DNA from: Coptis chinensis
Taxonomy: Eukaryota > Streptophyta > Magnoliopsida > Ranunculales > Ranunculaceae
Assembly: GCA_015680905.1 (NCBI GenBank)
Contig: CM027377.1
Span: forward strand, 30,032,501-30,096,500
Direction: 5' to 3'
DNA: 64,000 nucleotides
Positions 1-14,600 of this stretch are shown piece by piece; positions within the stretch are counted from its first letter, which is position 1; every line of letters starts with the position of its first letter. Under the pieces are notes generated by a model that did not search any database, was not told the DNA's origin, and was given only the letters and a program-made list of their open reading frames with translations. The position numbers and the translations under genes were made by a program.

Positions 1-56
1 CAATATGCTAAATGTATCAAGTATAAAAAAATCATGTGTATGTGGTTTGTTTGCAG

Positions 57-147
57 GTACCAAGTTAAATTGCCAGAATTTTTCAGCAACACGATTGCAG
101 TCATTGCTCCATGGCGCATTTATCCATATGGTAGCAGAATGGTGTGA
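57..147 (+). CDS. possible terminal exon of an unrecognised plus-strand gene
   Basis: A pyrimidine-rich tract ending in TTTGTTTGCAG gives a good splice acceptor at 55-56. It is followed by 30 codons (incoming phase 2) ending in TGA at 145-147. The C-terminal residues include APWRIYPYGSRMV, which reads like protein but which I cannot assign to a family. A second frame over the same stretch is open to 247 and looks less protein-like. If ATM continues leftwards, this exon would lie inside an ATM intron on the opposite strand. It could be the 3' end of a nested or neighbouring gene, or chance. Low confidence. Confidence 0.25.
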
Positions 148-844
148 AACAGTATGCATAGAAGGGAGAATGAGAGAAATGAGAAATTCGATCAGTGGGC
201 GTGGAGTATTTATTTTATTTTATTTTATTTTTCCCTTTCGTTACTAGAATTAGCCCCAGGTGAAAATTTATGCAAAGTCTTCTTTAATGTTTAATGAGTT
301 GTCTTTTAGGTTTAGAAGTAATTTGTGTTATGTATAAATATGAAGTTATATATTTTGATATGGTTGATCTATGAGAATTATATTGTTCGATTTTCAGGTT
401 ATGACAGGATTTAGGTTTTTGAAATGTTGAAAATACAAAAGAGACTCTACTGGATTTTTTTATTTAAAAAAAATAAAAATGATGATGCTCTTAATTGAAA
501 ACTCTCCCTTTATTTCCTCATTCTCATTCTAATATGTATTGAATTAATGAATGTGTAAAGATATGTGTAATGAGTTGGTTTGCGAGAAATGAAATGCATA
601 GAATTACAATAATTAAGTTCACTTGAGTATGCGTATGAAATTATTATGAAGTATAAAACTGTTGAAAATGGTTATATCATCGATCCAATGCAATGCTACC
701 ATAGAGATGGTCTCTTAGGGTATTGTTCAAAAGCAATGTGTCTAGAGTGCTGACTGGCACGGGCATTCACTAGTATATAATAATAAAGGTTGCGATCTGA
801 ACCAATTGAAAATAATGGAGCTTAAGAATGGTAATGACTGAAAC
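148..844. other. no gene seen; presumed ATM intron
   Basis: AT-rich sequence between the exon ending at 845 (minus) and the left edge. I found no further ATM-like exon on the minus strand and no repeat with clear ends. The next ATM exon is presumably outside the window. Confidence 0.5.
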
Positions 845-2618
845 CTGTAATGATATTGATTTGCAAATATCAACACTTAGATCTTTCCTTCCTGCTAGAT
901 TAACAAGGATGTTTGACAACAAAAGCTCAGCTACTTCTGCCTTAAGCAATACTATATCTTGGCATAATCTGCATGTGGTGTACAACACAATCAGATAAAC
1001 TCAAGAACCAAATGTCAATCACCTATACAAACTTGAATAGCAAATTTCACATAACATTTTGAACTAGGATATAAATGGGAAAACCTGAGAATGATATCAT
1101 TGGTATGATCAATAAGTGAATAAACGAGACGACAAATCCACATCTCATACGTTTTCCCATGCGTCATCCATAGAGAAGAATTATGTACTGCTGTCGCTTC
1201 AACTGCTAGTGATGTGAGAAGGCACAAAAAATGTAAGGGAAGCGTCTATGCAATGAATGTCGGTATGAGAAAATTTTAACAGTGGTACCCTAGTTAAGTT
1301 TTCTAGGATGAGAATGCAGTCAACTAGTCATACAGGTCAGCATATGACACATTCACTTGTTTGCACAATCAATGATACGTGAAAAACATTTCTAAAAGCT
1401 TAAAGTAAAATTTTGGATCGTTACTTCAGGTCTCTCCCAAAAAGGTGAATTTTTTAAACCTGCGCAAAACACTATTCACAAATCCCTTTCTTCAAATTTC
1501 ATTGTTTAAAACACTCTTGTGCACGTACGTTTTTGAGATGGTGTAGCATTATCTGATGTACAGACCTGCATATGGCCATTCAAAAATTCAGAAGTACCAT
1601 GGGACTAAGTTGGGTTGGGGCACCCGTAAAGCCAAATTCACGACAATTCAATGGCGCTCTGTTAACAAGTACTAAGGTCGTCCTTCACACCCAAGATCAT
1701 GATTATGACATGATAAATCCAGAGATGTAAGACCAAAATCTTCTAAATTTGGTTTCCAAATCCCAAGAACATAGGAACTCCTCAATGTTAATCGCAATGC
1801 TCTCCTGAAAACAGTTGATCACTTCTCCTATGAAAGAAGAAGAAGAAGAAGAAGATTCCCTCTTTCATTAAGCACTAGAGCGGGGTCATGATACTTTTGA
1901 AATGTTGGCATTCTTCAAAAGAGTTTCGATATTAAAAAAAAAAACCTTTTCAACAGTACTAAAAAAACTTAATAAAAAGTATATGTAGGAGCGTGCTACA
2001 ATTGTATTCTGTCCATATTTAAGGAGAGTGAGTCCGGTGTAGTCATAACTTCTCCTATTATCAATACAATTCTAGATTTCTTATCTACCTAAACTATCCA
2101 AAAAGCCTAAATCGAATGACAATGGAACTCACTGTTTGTGGATATTTCTCAACAAATGCTCACATCAATTAATTAATCATTTTGTTTCATTTAAGGAGTG
2201 AAATGATAATAGAGGATTTGTCTTGCCAGCCCAAAGATTGGGTATGAATTCTAAGTAATGAAGCTGGAGGTAACGAACAATAAGAAGCTTTAACAATACA
2301 AACCAAAACGTACACAGAAAAAAAATAAACAAATACTATAGAAGAGGACCAACAAAAAATAAACGGGACTTACCATTAGACTTCCTTTCAGAATGTGATA
2401 ACAACTTCTCAACTAGCTCCATATTAACACCCTTTGAGTGAACCTGAGACGGTGAAAAAATACAAGGTCAAAACTCCAAATTAGCCCAAATGGGAAGAAC
2501 CTCACATCACAGTACAAGTTTATGCTTATGGACCAAATTCAATTACCTCAATTAGAGACCTCTCATAAGAATCAAACGACAGTAGAGCTCTTTGACCCCT
2601 TTCAGTTGAGAGTATACC
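845..2618 (-). CDS. ATM: ATM exons 42-45
   Basis: Exons are 2618-2547, 2443-2374, 1202-1085 and 968-845 (72, 70, 118 and 124 nt). They encode GILSTERGQRALLSFDSYER, VHSKGVNMELVEKLLSHSER, LWMTHGKTYEMWICRLVYSL and LAGRKDLSVDICKSISLQ. Exon 45 ends in phase 0 at donor GTTTCAG, so the protein continues off the left edge. Confidence 0.94.
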
Positions 2619-5600
2619 CTTGTTACAGTAGAAGAAAACCCATCAGTTTAGACTTTAGAACAATAAGATTCTGCATAAACAGTATATAATACTAAAGTTA
2701 TAAAACACAACACAAGTCTTTCCATGGGATTGGTTCAACTACAGAGTACATTGCCTACAAAGGGAATGGCAAAAGACTGGAACATATATTACAAGCTTAG
2801 GTTCACGATAAGTGCGAATGTAATCCATGAGTACATCCATATTTATCTAGTGGGAAAGAGAATGAGTATAAGACCCGGAGTAAAGGACCATTATCATCAA
2901 ATGATCAAATCTCCTCATAAAAGTATAATTGTTATACACCAGCCTTTAATATAATCAAATTCCCACACCCGAGCAGGAATGGATATTTATTAAAGTTTAA
3001 CATATAATATAACTTAGTTATTCATTGATGACCTGCTACAGTTTAAACGCTAAAAAAATGCGTGTTCATATTGTCATTACTATATTATATACCAAACGTA
3101 GCGTGAATGAAAGTATCAATACTATAGTGAAATTGTATTTATGTTAATGGAGACGAAGTTTGGAGAAAAAGAGGATATGGCCTAATTAGGTTTGGCCTTG
3201 TATCACTTCAATATATATATGAAAATCAGGAAATAATAAAAACTGCATAAAATATTCGGGTTGGGGGCGCTGCCCCCGAAACCCCCAGTGGGCCCCGTAC
3301 ACAACTAAAGTAGCATTATGGAACATCTCCATCGGAGTTCGGCCCTAGTCCACCTAGAACTCTAACAACTATAAATAACCATAACCATAGATGACAGATC
3401 CAATGACCAAAGTACAACGAAGAAAAAGGACAAATGCAACTAAAACAGATGTTCAATATTGAGTATTTACAGTAATATATTCAGTCTTTCAACCAAACAA
3501 AGAAGAAATGACAAACATAAATCATAATGAAGCTCTAATCCTATGTGTTAGAAAGAGTTTACATGGCAATTGGCATCTATACAGCACAAGAGTCGAGACG
3601 TTTGTTCCCAGTAACAAAAAACTATAGCATAATATTAGGTCCTGCATCACTTAAAATGTCAAGAATCAATTCTCCAACTGTTTACCAATCTACAAAGCTT
3701 GTTTACTTCCACGCAATTTACCTATATGACCAACTTAATTAATACTTATAAATATGTTGAATGTAAATAGATAGTAAAAATGATTTACCGTTTCATCCTA
3801 ATTTTTCTTAGATAATGCATAGAGTAAAAGATGAAATTCAAAAACATAAGGCTGAGATTGGGATCAGTTCATTCAGGCGAAGTTGTGCCAAGCACATCCT
3901 CTGGCATATCAATGCCAGTGCCAGGCATAGGCCTGAATGGCCCAAGCCAAGCTTGACAAAGGATCTAACAAAATACGTACTCATATTGTACGAGAACCAA
4001 AGTATGTCCCTTGTCAAACTTTTAGCCAATCCATCGTCCATATGGTCGAAGAAAAATCAAGAATGATTCCAAGACTAGCTTTGAGGTACTACTAGTGGAA
4101 GATATTCCATCTTACACTTAAGTAACCATCATAGCTCATGCCAAAATCTACAACACGATACTAAATGAACACTGAATGAAAATTTCATTAAAACAATGAT
4201 AGATACCCACCTGAAGTGCTCGTGATGTCATATCAATTGTGCTTACAGAATCGTCCAATAAATACTTTTTTAAAACTCTTATAAGTGTAATCAGAAGTCC
4301 ATCTGGCATGCCAGAATCCTTGAAACTGACTTCTTGATCACTACCTTGATCGAGCACCTGCAAAGGAGACACTTGACCAGCCTCTCCTGGCAAATGAAAG
4401 ACAACACAATGCGGATCACCAATACCTACCTGAAAGAGAAGAATTGTCCACAACCCAAGATGTGTATAATGGCGATATATGACAAAACATCTAAAGTTGA
4501 AAAAACATGTTGCATCCATACCCTAGAAATAAAGTCAGACACCAATCCACTAATATTGTTTGTATCAGTTGAATTACACATGCCAACTAAGGTCCAGACA
4601 GCAGACACGATTTCAGGTTCACAACGCCAACTATTGAACTTCTCTACTGTATTTTTGACATCCTTTTCAGGAAATATGATCTCTCCCATAAGTAACTTTC
4701 TGTGTACTGTTCGAAGGCTGCAATGAAAAAGTAAACATAATGATTATGATCAAAATAACAAAGCTAACGATAACAGAAAAGGTAAAATGAAAAACTAAAA
4801 GGTACAAACCTCCACAGAAGCAATCTTTGAGGAAGATAAGATGTTCTCCTAACAAACTAAAAAGGAAATTTAAACAGCAGATTAGGAGAAACTGAGAAAA
4901 TTTGCAGCTAAAAAAAAATGAGGCAGGTCAGTCATCTGATTTTTAGTGTACAAGTCTGTTTACCTTCAAAAAATGATCTCTTGGGGAGTAAGCCTTACAA
5001 AGTTCCTGATGAAATGTCCGTATTCCATCAAAGCAATTAATTTCAGGAAATGGCTCTAATTCCTGTCAAAGGCAGCAATCACGACAATCAATGTATCAAG
5101 TTTAAGAAAATGGAGATGTCAAAGAGAACACGACAAAAACTAACAACATTCAAACGTTGAGCCTACTGCCCATCAATATAAAACACTGATTTAACTATCA
5201 ATCTTTCACGTGGAAATCAACAAGATCATACCCTGATATAATCAAAAAGAGAAGGATCAGAAGAAACAGTAAGCTGGTGCAGCAAAGATAATACTTGAGG
5301 GGGAGGGACTCCAGAAAGTTCACCCGTACTTTCAGAAGGAATACAACAAGCAATCAACTTTGATACAAGGAACTGCATTTAGGAACAGCACAACAACAGA
5401 AATGTTTTGTATCTTAGATAAAAATAGGGATACATATATTATTAAACAACTGCCAAAAAGCATTAAGAAACTAGGAAAGTAAGAACCTGAAGTTGTTCAC
5501 CTAGCACGCTGGTTATATCTTTAGTGGGATTATTCTTAAAAACTTCCAGTAACTTGGAAAGAATTACACAACATTGTTCTTGCAGAGCTTGACAACCAAT

Positions 5601-8600
5601 AAATTGCCCAACCAAGTTAAACAGATAACTGCAAAACCCCAAATCTAAAATTTTAAAGAAAATAAAACAATGCACACTTTAAAACAAGTGTTTTTGTTCC
5701 AACCGCTATAAACTAATGCACGCTTTAAAAGAAAAACAAACGCCATTGATATAGAACTTTAAAAAGGTTTAAAGAACGAAAGGATCGTAAAATTTTCCTT
5801 AACAAATGATTTGAAGAGTATTAAGATTTTTATGCAAGTTGAAGCATAAACACAACTGGAACACATTTTTTTAAAATAGAAATGAAGATATTAACAAACA
5901 TGAGTATTACCAAAGAAAAACAAATATGAGTCTGGATCAATAAAACACTATCTGTGGCTCTTTTCCAATCCATCCCAACAACACTGTGACTGCCCAAATG
6001 GAAACTATGAAGCAAGGGCGCAGGCACAGACACAAGGGTCAAGCGCAGGCTAGGTAACACGGAAAATCTACTAAAAAAAAGTGGGACGCGAACGCAGCAA
6101 GGACTCTGAAATTTGAAATTACGTATTATTTTACTAGATGCCGATAAAATGCTACAAGTCAAGTCATGTTCCATAGTTTCACAATGAGTAACCTTTCTAT
6201 AAGTCAAACAATCTAACAAAGAATTTGGTTTTCTTTGAAATTCTTACATGGATCTTTTTTTCTTTGAGCGGTAAAGATATGTATGCAGTAAAATAATCAA
6301 TATAATCCTAAGTCGTATTATGAGATATCCAGCAGAATAAATTCGTCAACCATCTAACAAGAATTCGTCAACATTAGATTGAGAGGAGTAAGATATGAGG
6401 ATCTTATGTTCGGGTGGCACAATGCAATCCATACAGTATAACTTTTGTATTTTTGTGTTTCTAATGTGACATTCTCAATTAGAGTAGTTTATTAGCAAGA
6501 ATTCCTGTTTTTCCGATTAAAAACTAAAAATAAAAAAAATAGAAAAATAGAAAATAAATATATTATGAAGATGTAGATGCTTCACCACATGGTGTGCCAG
6601 AGTATTTCATCTTACAGTTTCACAAACTGTGGGAACAGATTCGTCACCAAGAAGTTTTATGTCCAATTGGAATTATTGAAGTAAATATTCTAAAAATAAA
6701 TTGCACTTACTTAGAAGTGCTCGAGAATGCAGCCCTATGTCCAATTATATTGATAAGCACCTCAATTGCAGACAACCGATGACACTTGTGTCTGTGATGA
6801 ACAGCTGCAGTAATTTTGTAATGCATTTCTACAATAAACTGCATAAACATACATAGAATAAAAAAAAATCCCCAAAAAACACATAACAAGAAAGATAAAA
6901 AGAAAACTAAGGAGATAAACTACCCATGTAACACTACGCCATTTAACATTCAATTTGAAGACAAAATGACCAATTTCACTTGGATCAAAGTATTACCATG
7001 AATACTCTATCAGCGCGGAATACATTTATTTTGTCCACAATCCCAACATTTTCAGGGCGATCTTCCCTGAAGGAACCAAGTTAAAAGCATAAAAAAATGA
7101 GAGTTTTACTGCCATCGCTCATCAAGCAACCAAAATATATAAGTGATAATTTGAAAGGCATTATACATCTCCATGAATCCATCCACAACAGTTTGTACAG
7201 CGAGCACAATGACATCTTTCGAGAAGAATGGATTAGCAGGATCTGAAGCAGAAGAGGAAAGTGACAAAAGAAAGCTGACAATGGAGACCTGTAGACAATA
7301 CAAAGGACAAAACAGAAATCGTCAAAAACATTTTTGAAACATATTCGTCATGAAGATAAACAGAAATTACATCACAGCAATGAATAAGCATGCATGGCAA
7401 ACTTAACTACGGAGTTAAACTTGTAAGTCTTAAGTCTTAACCACAAAGAATCAAAAGAAGAGTACAACACTCTGCAGAGATTAAAACTTCCTCTCAGTGG
7501 AATACATTCACTTAAACTTAATTTGAAGCAAAGAGGAACATGTTAAGAACTCTGAAAATTAGATTTTAACGTTTTCTGCCAGGACTATTGCTTTGTCCAG
7601 TTTTCAATCCATATAACTAATACTAGCTAATTATTTCAAAGTTTCCAGCTTTAGATAAAAGAGAAATTAAATAAACAAATAAATTCTGTTGCAGAATTTT
7701 CAAAAAAGGTGAGATCTAAAATGATCAGAAAATACAATATCCTAAAGCTTGTATACACAAAGTTGCGTTGTCAACAAGTACAGTCAAGGAAACAATGTGT
7801 GTGTGTATGTGTGTGTGTGTGTGTTGGGGGGGCGGGGCAATAAAATAACATCACTAGGTGGTCTCCAAAAACTCTTAGGCTGTGTTTGGTTCAAGGAAAG
7901 TGAAGGAAAAGAAAGTATTTTCTTGGAAAGTAGAATCTCTTGGCTGTTTGGTTCACTTGAGAAAACAGAAAAATGGAAAACACATTCTTCATCTTGGTCA
8001 AAATGAGTGAACTCAACTTCCTTTTTAAATAAAAGGAAGTTGCTTTCCTTATTGACGGCAGAGAGAGAGAGCGCCAGTCCATGAAAAGAGGAAGAAGACA
8101 TGCCTACGAGAGAGATTGGGGTTTCGATGGGTATTATTGGGGCTGCTTCTCGGGGCTTGATCCTGTGCTTTGGGTGTATGGGCTATGGGCTTGATTCAGT
8201 CCAAAATTACTTTTCCACAAATGAACCAAACACCCAAAAAGAACATTCTTGACAAATGAATTTCGGTATTTCATTTTCTAACGATTTTTATTTCTTGATG
8301 AAACTATATTCAGTGAACCAAACATAGCCTTAATGTGACTTGCAAACATATAGTTTGCTTAAATTTAGCATGTCTAAAACTTTGGACCATCCAATTTAAA
8401 ATCAACTGGCCATGCGGCAAATAAAAAAACATCACATGGGTGGTCACCAAAACTCTTAATAAGACTACTGCAGAAATAAAAGTCCAAACATAGTATTTGT
8501 TTAAATTTAGTACGGAAAGTTACCTATGAGCTGAATTTTCGAATTTCTATGACCTAAAACCAGGTGGTCTAACTTTTAGGACCAGTCAAATGGTAATCTA

Positions 8601-11600
8601 CAATTTTCGTTACCATAAACTAGACTAACCAAGGAGCCCAATTATATTAACGCCAATAAAGTGTTTTATTACCCTTTTTTCAAATTTTAAAACAGTGCAT
8701 GATTCTCTCCCTTCTCTTTTCTGTCTTTGCCGCCATTAAGCCTCTTCATTTGAAATAAGAGGTTAGAATACCCAATTCAAAGTAGTCTTCTTCTCAAACA
8801 AATAAAAATAATCTCTCTCCAGCTAACTTTCCATATATTTTAATGCAGTTCTTTAAATCTACACGTACTTGCTAACATTGTTTCTAGTTTCCACATACAT
8901 GTAACGGGTAAAGGTTGTTAGTTATTACCAAAATAAAATAAAAGACGATTGAAAAAAAACTTGGAGAAGGATATTTATAGAAAACATAGTGAATTTATGC
9001 CTCCTCGAGTTAGTCTTATCCGGCTCTCCTAGTTACTCTGGTTTTCGGCTATGATGCACAGATACGGGTACGAGTACCGACACGTGGACACGGATACCGG
9101 GTACGATACGGGATTTTTTAAAAATTAGGATCCGGGTACGGTAGTCGGATACGGCTATTTTTTATGTAATTAATATTATTTAGTGAATCGAGAATCGTAT
9201 CGGATCGTAAATCGTAAGATTCATAATTAAGTAAATATTTTTTTAATAATCTATAAGATCTTATTAAAGTATTTTAGATATAAAATATTTATTTTAAGTA
9301 ATATGTTTAATGTGTGCATAAATTTAATTTTACATTAAAATTTTGAAGGCTTATAAAAAAGATGGACCGCCTGTTAGATAGTGGATATAGAGAATGGTTG
9401 GGCTCGTGTATCATAAGGCATTAAGGCCCATTGTTCAAATATATAATACAACATGTCAGCACCATATTCCCAAAAGCCCAGTCAACAATAATTCAACGTT
9501 GTTTGTTTCTAGATAGAGCCATTAAATTCTGACCACTCATTTTCTAAGTAAAGCTTTAACTTTTAAGTCAGACTTCATAAAACCCTACATTTGGTTTTAT
9601 GTTACAGTGGTTTTGCACTGCCGCCATAGAAGAAGCACACTTAGATGAAGGATATAGGAGAAAAAGAAGGAACTAAAGAAAAAGCTACCACCTTTCTCAC
9701 TTCTCATCCCCTTTCTTTATTTCCTTTCATATTTTTTTTGTTTCCATACATAGTTAAACATAAAACGTCGAATTTTTCTTTGATTTCAAGAATCGTGGAA
9801 TCGTAAAATCATGCGATTTATTCCGATTCTACGATCTAACTCGCGATTTTGTAACGATTCTGGCAATCTCCGACTCTTTTATACGATTCAGATCTTTCCC
9901 ACTCCGGTCCATCAGAGGTATGATTTTGATAACACTGGCCGTACCCGACCCGTATCCCGTATCGGTATCGTACCCGTGTCACACAGGTACAAGGCATAAA
10001 GTGCCGTATCCGTTGTCACACGGGTACAAAGCATAAAGTGCCGTATCCGTGCATCATAGGTTTTCGGTAACAAAAATTGTAGATTACCATTTAACTGGTC
10101 CTAAAAGTTAGACCACCTAGTTTTTGGTCATAGAAATTCGAAAGTTCCACCCATAGGTAATTTTCAGAATTTAGTATGGCTCAAACTTTGAAACATCCAA
10201 TTCACAACCAGTGAGTGTAGAGGGCCTAGAAACTATATGCAAGGCTTGAGCCTAAGACGAGGACCAACATACTTGGGTGACATCGATTACAGACCCTTTG
10301 GGACAAATACAATAGCCTGCTCTGCTACCATCTGAAACTTTGGAGAATCCAACTCAAAACCAATTGGCAATGATTGGAGAGACCAGACACTATATACAAC
10401 AATGCAACACTTTAATTATCTCATGTGGGGCTATACTAACATCTCAAAATATGACATTCTCATTTCAACAAAAAAATTCAGGGCCGTAAACTTTGGTTAA
10501 AAATGGATGGCATAGATATTTAAATCTCAGTGTTTCGTTACTGGTTCTAGCATGTGCTTATCTATTTGAATCTGATTTCCTAGTTAGTGTTCAACATAAT
10601 GAATATATCCAAAGAGTTTCCAACAAAATAGCTAAAATTGCAACTAATTACATGACAAATACTTGAGTCAGAATAGGATATAGATAAGGAAATGCAAACC
10701 ATGTGTTTCTTTATAAGGTGGTCGCGCTCATTGTCTGACATTTCGGCAATATGTAGTAATGAACCCTGAAGTACTGATACACCATTTTCCATCCCTGGCT
10801 TTTTACTACAATGCAAAGCCATACAAATGGCAAAGATTGGTACAAAATGGTTTTTTGCAAGAACAGTCAATGGTTGAGCAGCAACCTGAGGAAAAGAAAT
10901 TATGCTTGTAAACATAACAGAATAAAATAAAACTATTAAAAAAAAAAAAAAAAAAAAACGAAAAGGTTAAACAGAGTGCTGAAGGTTAAGTCTGCCAAAA
11001 TGATCTTCAACAAGAGGCACGAGTTCAAGTTCAACAGGGGAAAAGTCAAGGATAATAAAACCGCCCCTTCAAAATTGTTAAAGTTGGATATCAAATTCAG
11101 ATATATTGATCAATAACAGAACTTGAGAGGTAATATTGAAGGGATATTATTGGCGTTCATACTTTTGTGATCATTTAGCCCGGCTCATTAAGGAAAACCA
11201 GAAACCATCCTATTTGGATTTCTAGAAAATTCAAATGTTGAAGCTTTCACCAGGACAGTGAAAGGTGGTTTGCTTTTCCTTTTATTACTAAAACATTGCA
11301 GAAGTAATACAGTAAACAACTGTACTGTTTGACCTTGGCAACAAACAATGAAAAATTATTGAAGTTCGAAGCAGATATGGGATTGCTGATGAGAAATATG
11401 ATAATAGTATGCAGCAGTATGTGGTTTATCCCACATTGAGTTCGTAGAAGTCAGCGACTCAGCGTATGTGTTCTCTCGTTATTTAAGGAGAGTGAGTCCA
11501 TATGTAATGGTATCAAAGATTAATAAAGTTTTACCTTATTTAGAATTTTACCTTATTTGGAAATGACGAACTACTAAAGTTTCAGCAATATGCTAGACAT

Positions 11601-14600
11601 ATGGAAGCCGATTTGTTTACATTCCACCAACTGTATTTGAAAAAATTGTCGAGTAGTGAGGTTGTACGTGTTCAAGGTCTTGAGAAGAATTAAGCCCAAA
11701 CTTGTAGAGAAGTGCACCCACAATTTATATCGAAAAGCAATCATGTGTAATACAGTTGGTAGGAGCATACCTAATACCACATGGGTGGGAGTGGGAGGGG
11801 GAGGGGGAGTGGGAGTGGGAGTGGGAGGGGGAGTCGGGGGGTTAATACTCAACAACACGGCCTAAGCAGGGTCTCGTGTCACACTCGCATTAAGCACACA
11901 CCTAACTGTATATACAAGAACCGCACCTACATGGAAACAACCCTCAGAAATACAGCAGGAAAAATTTTGTTTTCATAACCACTATGCATACTTTAACTTA
12001 CAATCTGCTAGGAACAAAATACTCTGATGCCATGTTGAAAACCATTTCACTAGAGAGTGCAGCAACAATTTATGTCAAATGGATAATGGGTCACAAACAG
12101 GTAGGCGGGTAGGCATAAACCAATACCAGATAAAGGATGGTAAGTTGGTAACATGTCCAAAAACCCTCCCCCTCAGCGGAATCGGGAATCAAACAGATTT
12201 AAGACATACGCAAGAGAGGGGGAGACCCAATAACTAATCCCTCTTTGCATAGATCTCTAATTATGAACTAGACGTGGATATAAAAGAATTAGTGCCCATT
12301 CTTCTCAGTAGTTACAAGACATTAAACAACAAGGATTGCCTAGCATGAAAACCTAACTCATTCACAATCAAAAAATTACATAAAAGCGGCCTTAAATTAG
12401 AAGAGCAAAAAAAGACAGACATTAGAGTCACCTATAGCTTGGAGTCTTGGACCACGTTCTAAAAGAAGAAAAATAATAGGGTCAGCCCACACAAGTTTTC
12501 CCCGCTCAATTCATTCTTTTCTTACCTATGTTTTCATTTTATAACTGCAAAAGTAATTCAAAAATTGAGGATGAATGCCGAACAAGTATTGAAGGGTCCA
12601 CGAGGTTATGACCTTGTTTGAGTTCACTCTTAGCATATTCCCTAAACAATCTCCCATCTTACACTCTTTTGTCAAAATAAATTCAACTATCAAAAAGAGA
12701 AGAAAAGAAATAGAACTTTAAAGACTGATAGAAGTGCACATAAAAGTTAAAGATCTTTACCTTAGACACCTTCTTTAGATCAGCGGTGCTCCCACTCAGA
12801 ATCAAAGCGGGAAGGAGCCAAGGGCAGCAATATTGCATAAAATAATTAGGTTCAGAATTCAGAACAAAAAGATCCCGTACCTGCATTTCCCGTCATTTAT
12901 ATTCTCAAAGTTCAGCATAAACAACAGGCAAACAAGAAAATATATGCAGAATTTCTTACCAAATATTAACTATTAAAGTTCTAAAATGTTATTAAGTCCA
13001 CAGTGAAAATAAAAATAATAATACTAATACTTTTAAGAAAAAAAAATGATCAAAGTAACCAACTTAGATAACAGGACTTTACTAGGGAGAAAAAACAAAA
13101 CAAACAAAAAGTAGATACACGAACAGCTTAAGGAACAAAAATTATCTTAGTATAAGAAGAGAAATGCAAGGTTTATTCTCCTCGTAAGTTCCATCATTAA
13201 GCAATAGTTTCATGACAATAGTATGCCTTCTGAATCGAACAGATGTTACTCAAATAATGCAGGCTGAAGGTTGATATTAAAGAAAACCCTACTCGAAAGG
13301 AAAAAATAGTTAAATATCAGCAATTTGGAATGGTTCCCAAGAAGAAATCAAACGAGTGTTGATTCTTTGACAAACCAAAATATATTTAAATGTAGGGGAA
13401 ATCCCTAGAAACTTAAAAAGACACTTTACATCTGGTAAAGATACATAGATGCACTTTCTTGAAATTAAAGATTTGAACACGATGCTGAAGAATCGCAAAC
13501 TGATTGTTGTCAGCCACTATGTTTGTTTTGTGCGAGAACCGGCTTAACACCATATCAAGAGTTGCAAGTTCCCTTGTAACACCCAGCAAATAATCAATCA
13601 ATAAACAGACACCCACAACCTCTCCTAATTAATTTTCAATCAATCAAAAGAGTTTCGCAAAAGGCATACTATTGTTAATGGGAAAAAAGCAAAAAGAATT
13701 TTGAACTTTTGAACCATAGTGGGCTCAATAGTAAAAAAAGCCATATTGAGCAGTCAAACTAACCCATAAGGCCATAACATATGGTTGAGCTCAATAGTCC
13801 GTGTTGTTGGGTTGGGCTTCACTAAATTTACTCAGATGATTAGATGATTGTAGCCTCTCTACTCAGCCAATAAGACTCATTTATTTAAGCACACAGCTGG
13901 TCCCTCATCTATTTTTTCGCAGCCACTATTGTTGACCAATTTTAATATAATAGGAAAGTTGTATGGGCAATCTTGGAATATGTTGACAAATGGCAATGGA
14001 AACAAAAGCTTTATGATGCTTTATAAGAGTAGACGTAGAGATATTCGTAATCCAAAATAACCCTAAAATGAAGCTATCCTATATATTTCAACATAGAAAC
14101 TATTTTTGTTAAGATCTTGGAAAACAATAACAATTACATTTTTTAAAGGCACACGAAGGCCGTGGAAATCTGGTAATTCGGGGTATTTCACATAAATTCT
14201 TGAGAATTTCACAATATTTCTATAAATCTCACAGCGTTTTGTTCTAAAATTTTCCTATCGAGTATCAACCCAGAAAATTTTTGAATCATGCCCAAGCCTA
14301 GGAAGCATAGAAAATAAACTACAAAACAATGTACTACTTTTATATGGATACAAACTACGCATCTAAGTGCTATAATCATTTTTCACCAGTACAGCAAACT
14401 CAAACGGTATACGGGGGAAATCAAAGTGTTACCTCCATAAGTTCAATTAAACCTACACCGCAAGCAACCCATGAAAAGAGAATAGATCCCATGAGCTCCT
14501 CCAAATACTGCATAAAAAACAAACTATTGTAAACTACAGCCAAGAACAAAAAATACAAGAAAGTACATGTTGTATAGGGACACCACTTGGGTTGGGAAAC

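Noticed and set aside
5830-6219. 129-residue minus-strand open frame in an ATM intron
   Set aside because: It lies between exons 35 and 36 whose phases join without it, and it resembles no ATM segment.
7784-8101. 105-residue minus-strand open frame
   Set aside because: It spans a (TG)n tract and the end of a MITE; Ser/Leu-rich translation without domain character.
13740-13860. Short stretch resembling an LTR (GGGTTGGGCTTCAC)
   Set aside because: No partner repeat, primer site or boundary; composition alone is not enough.
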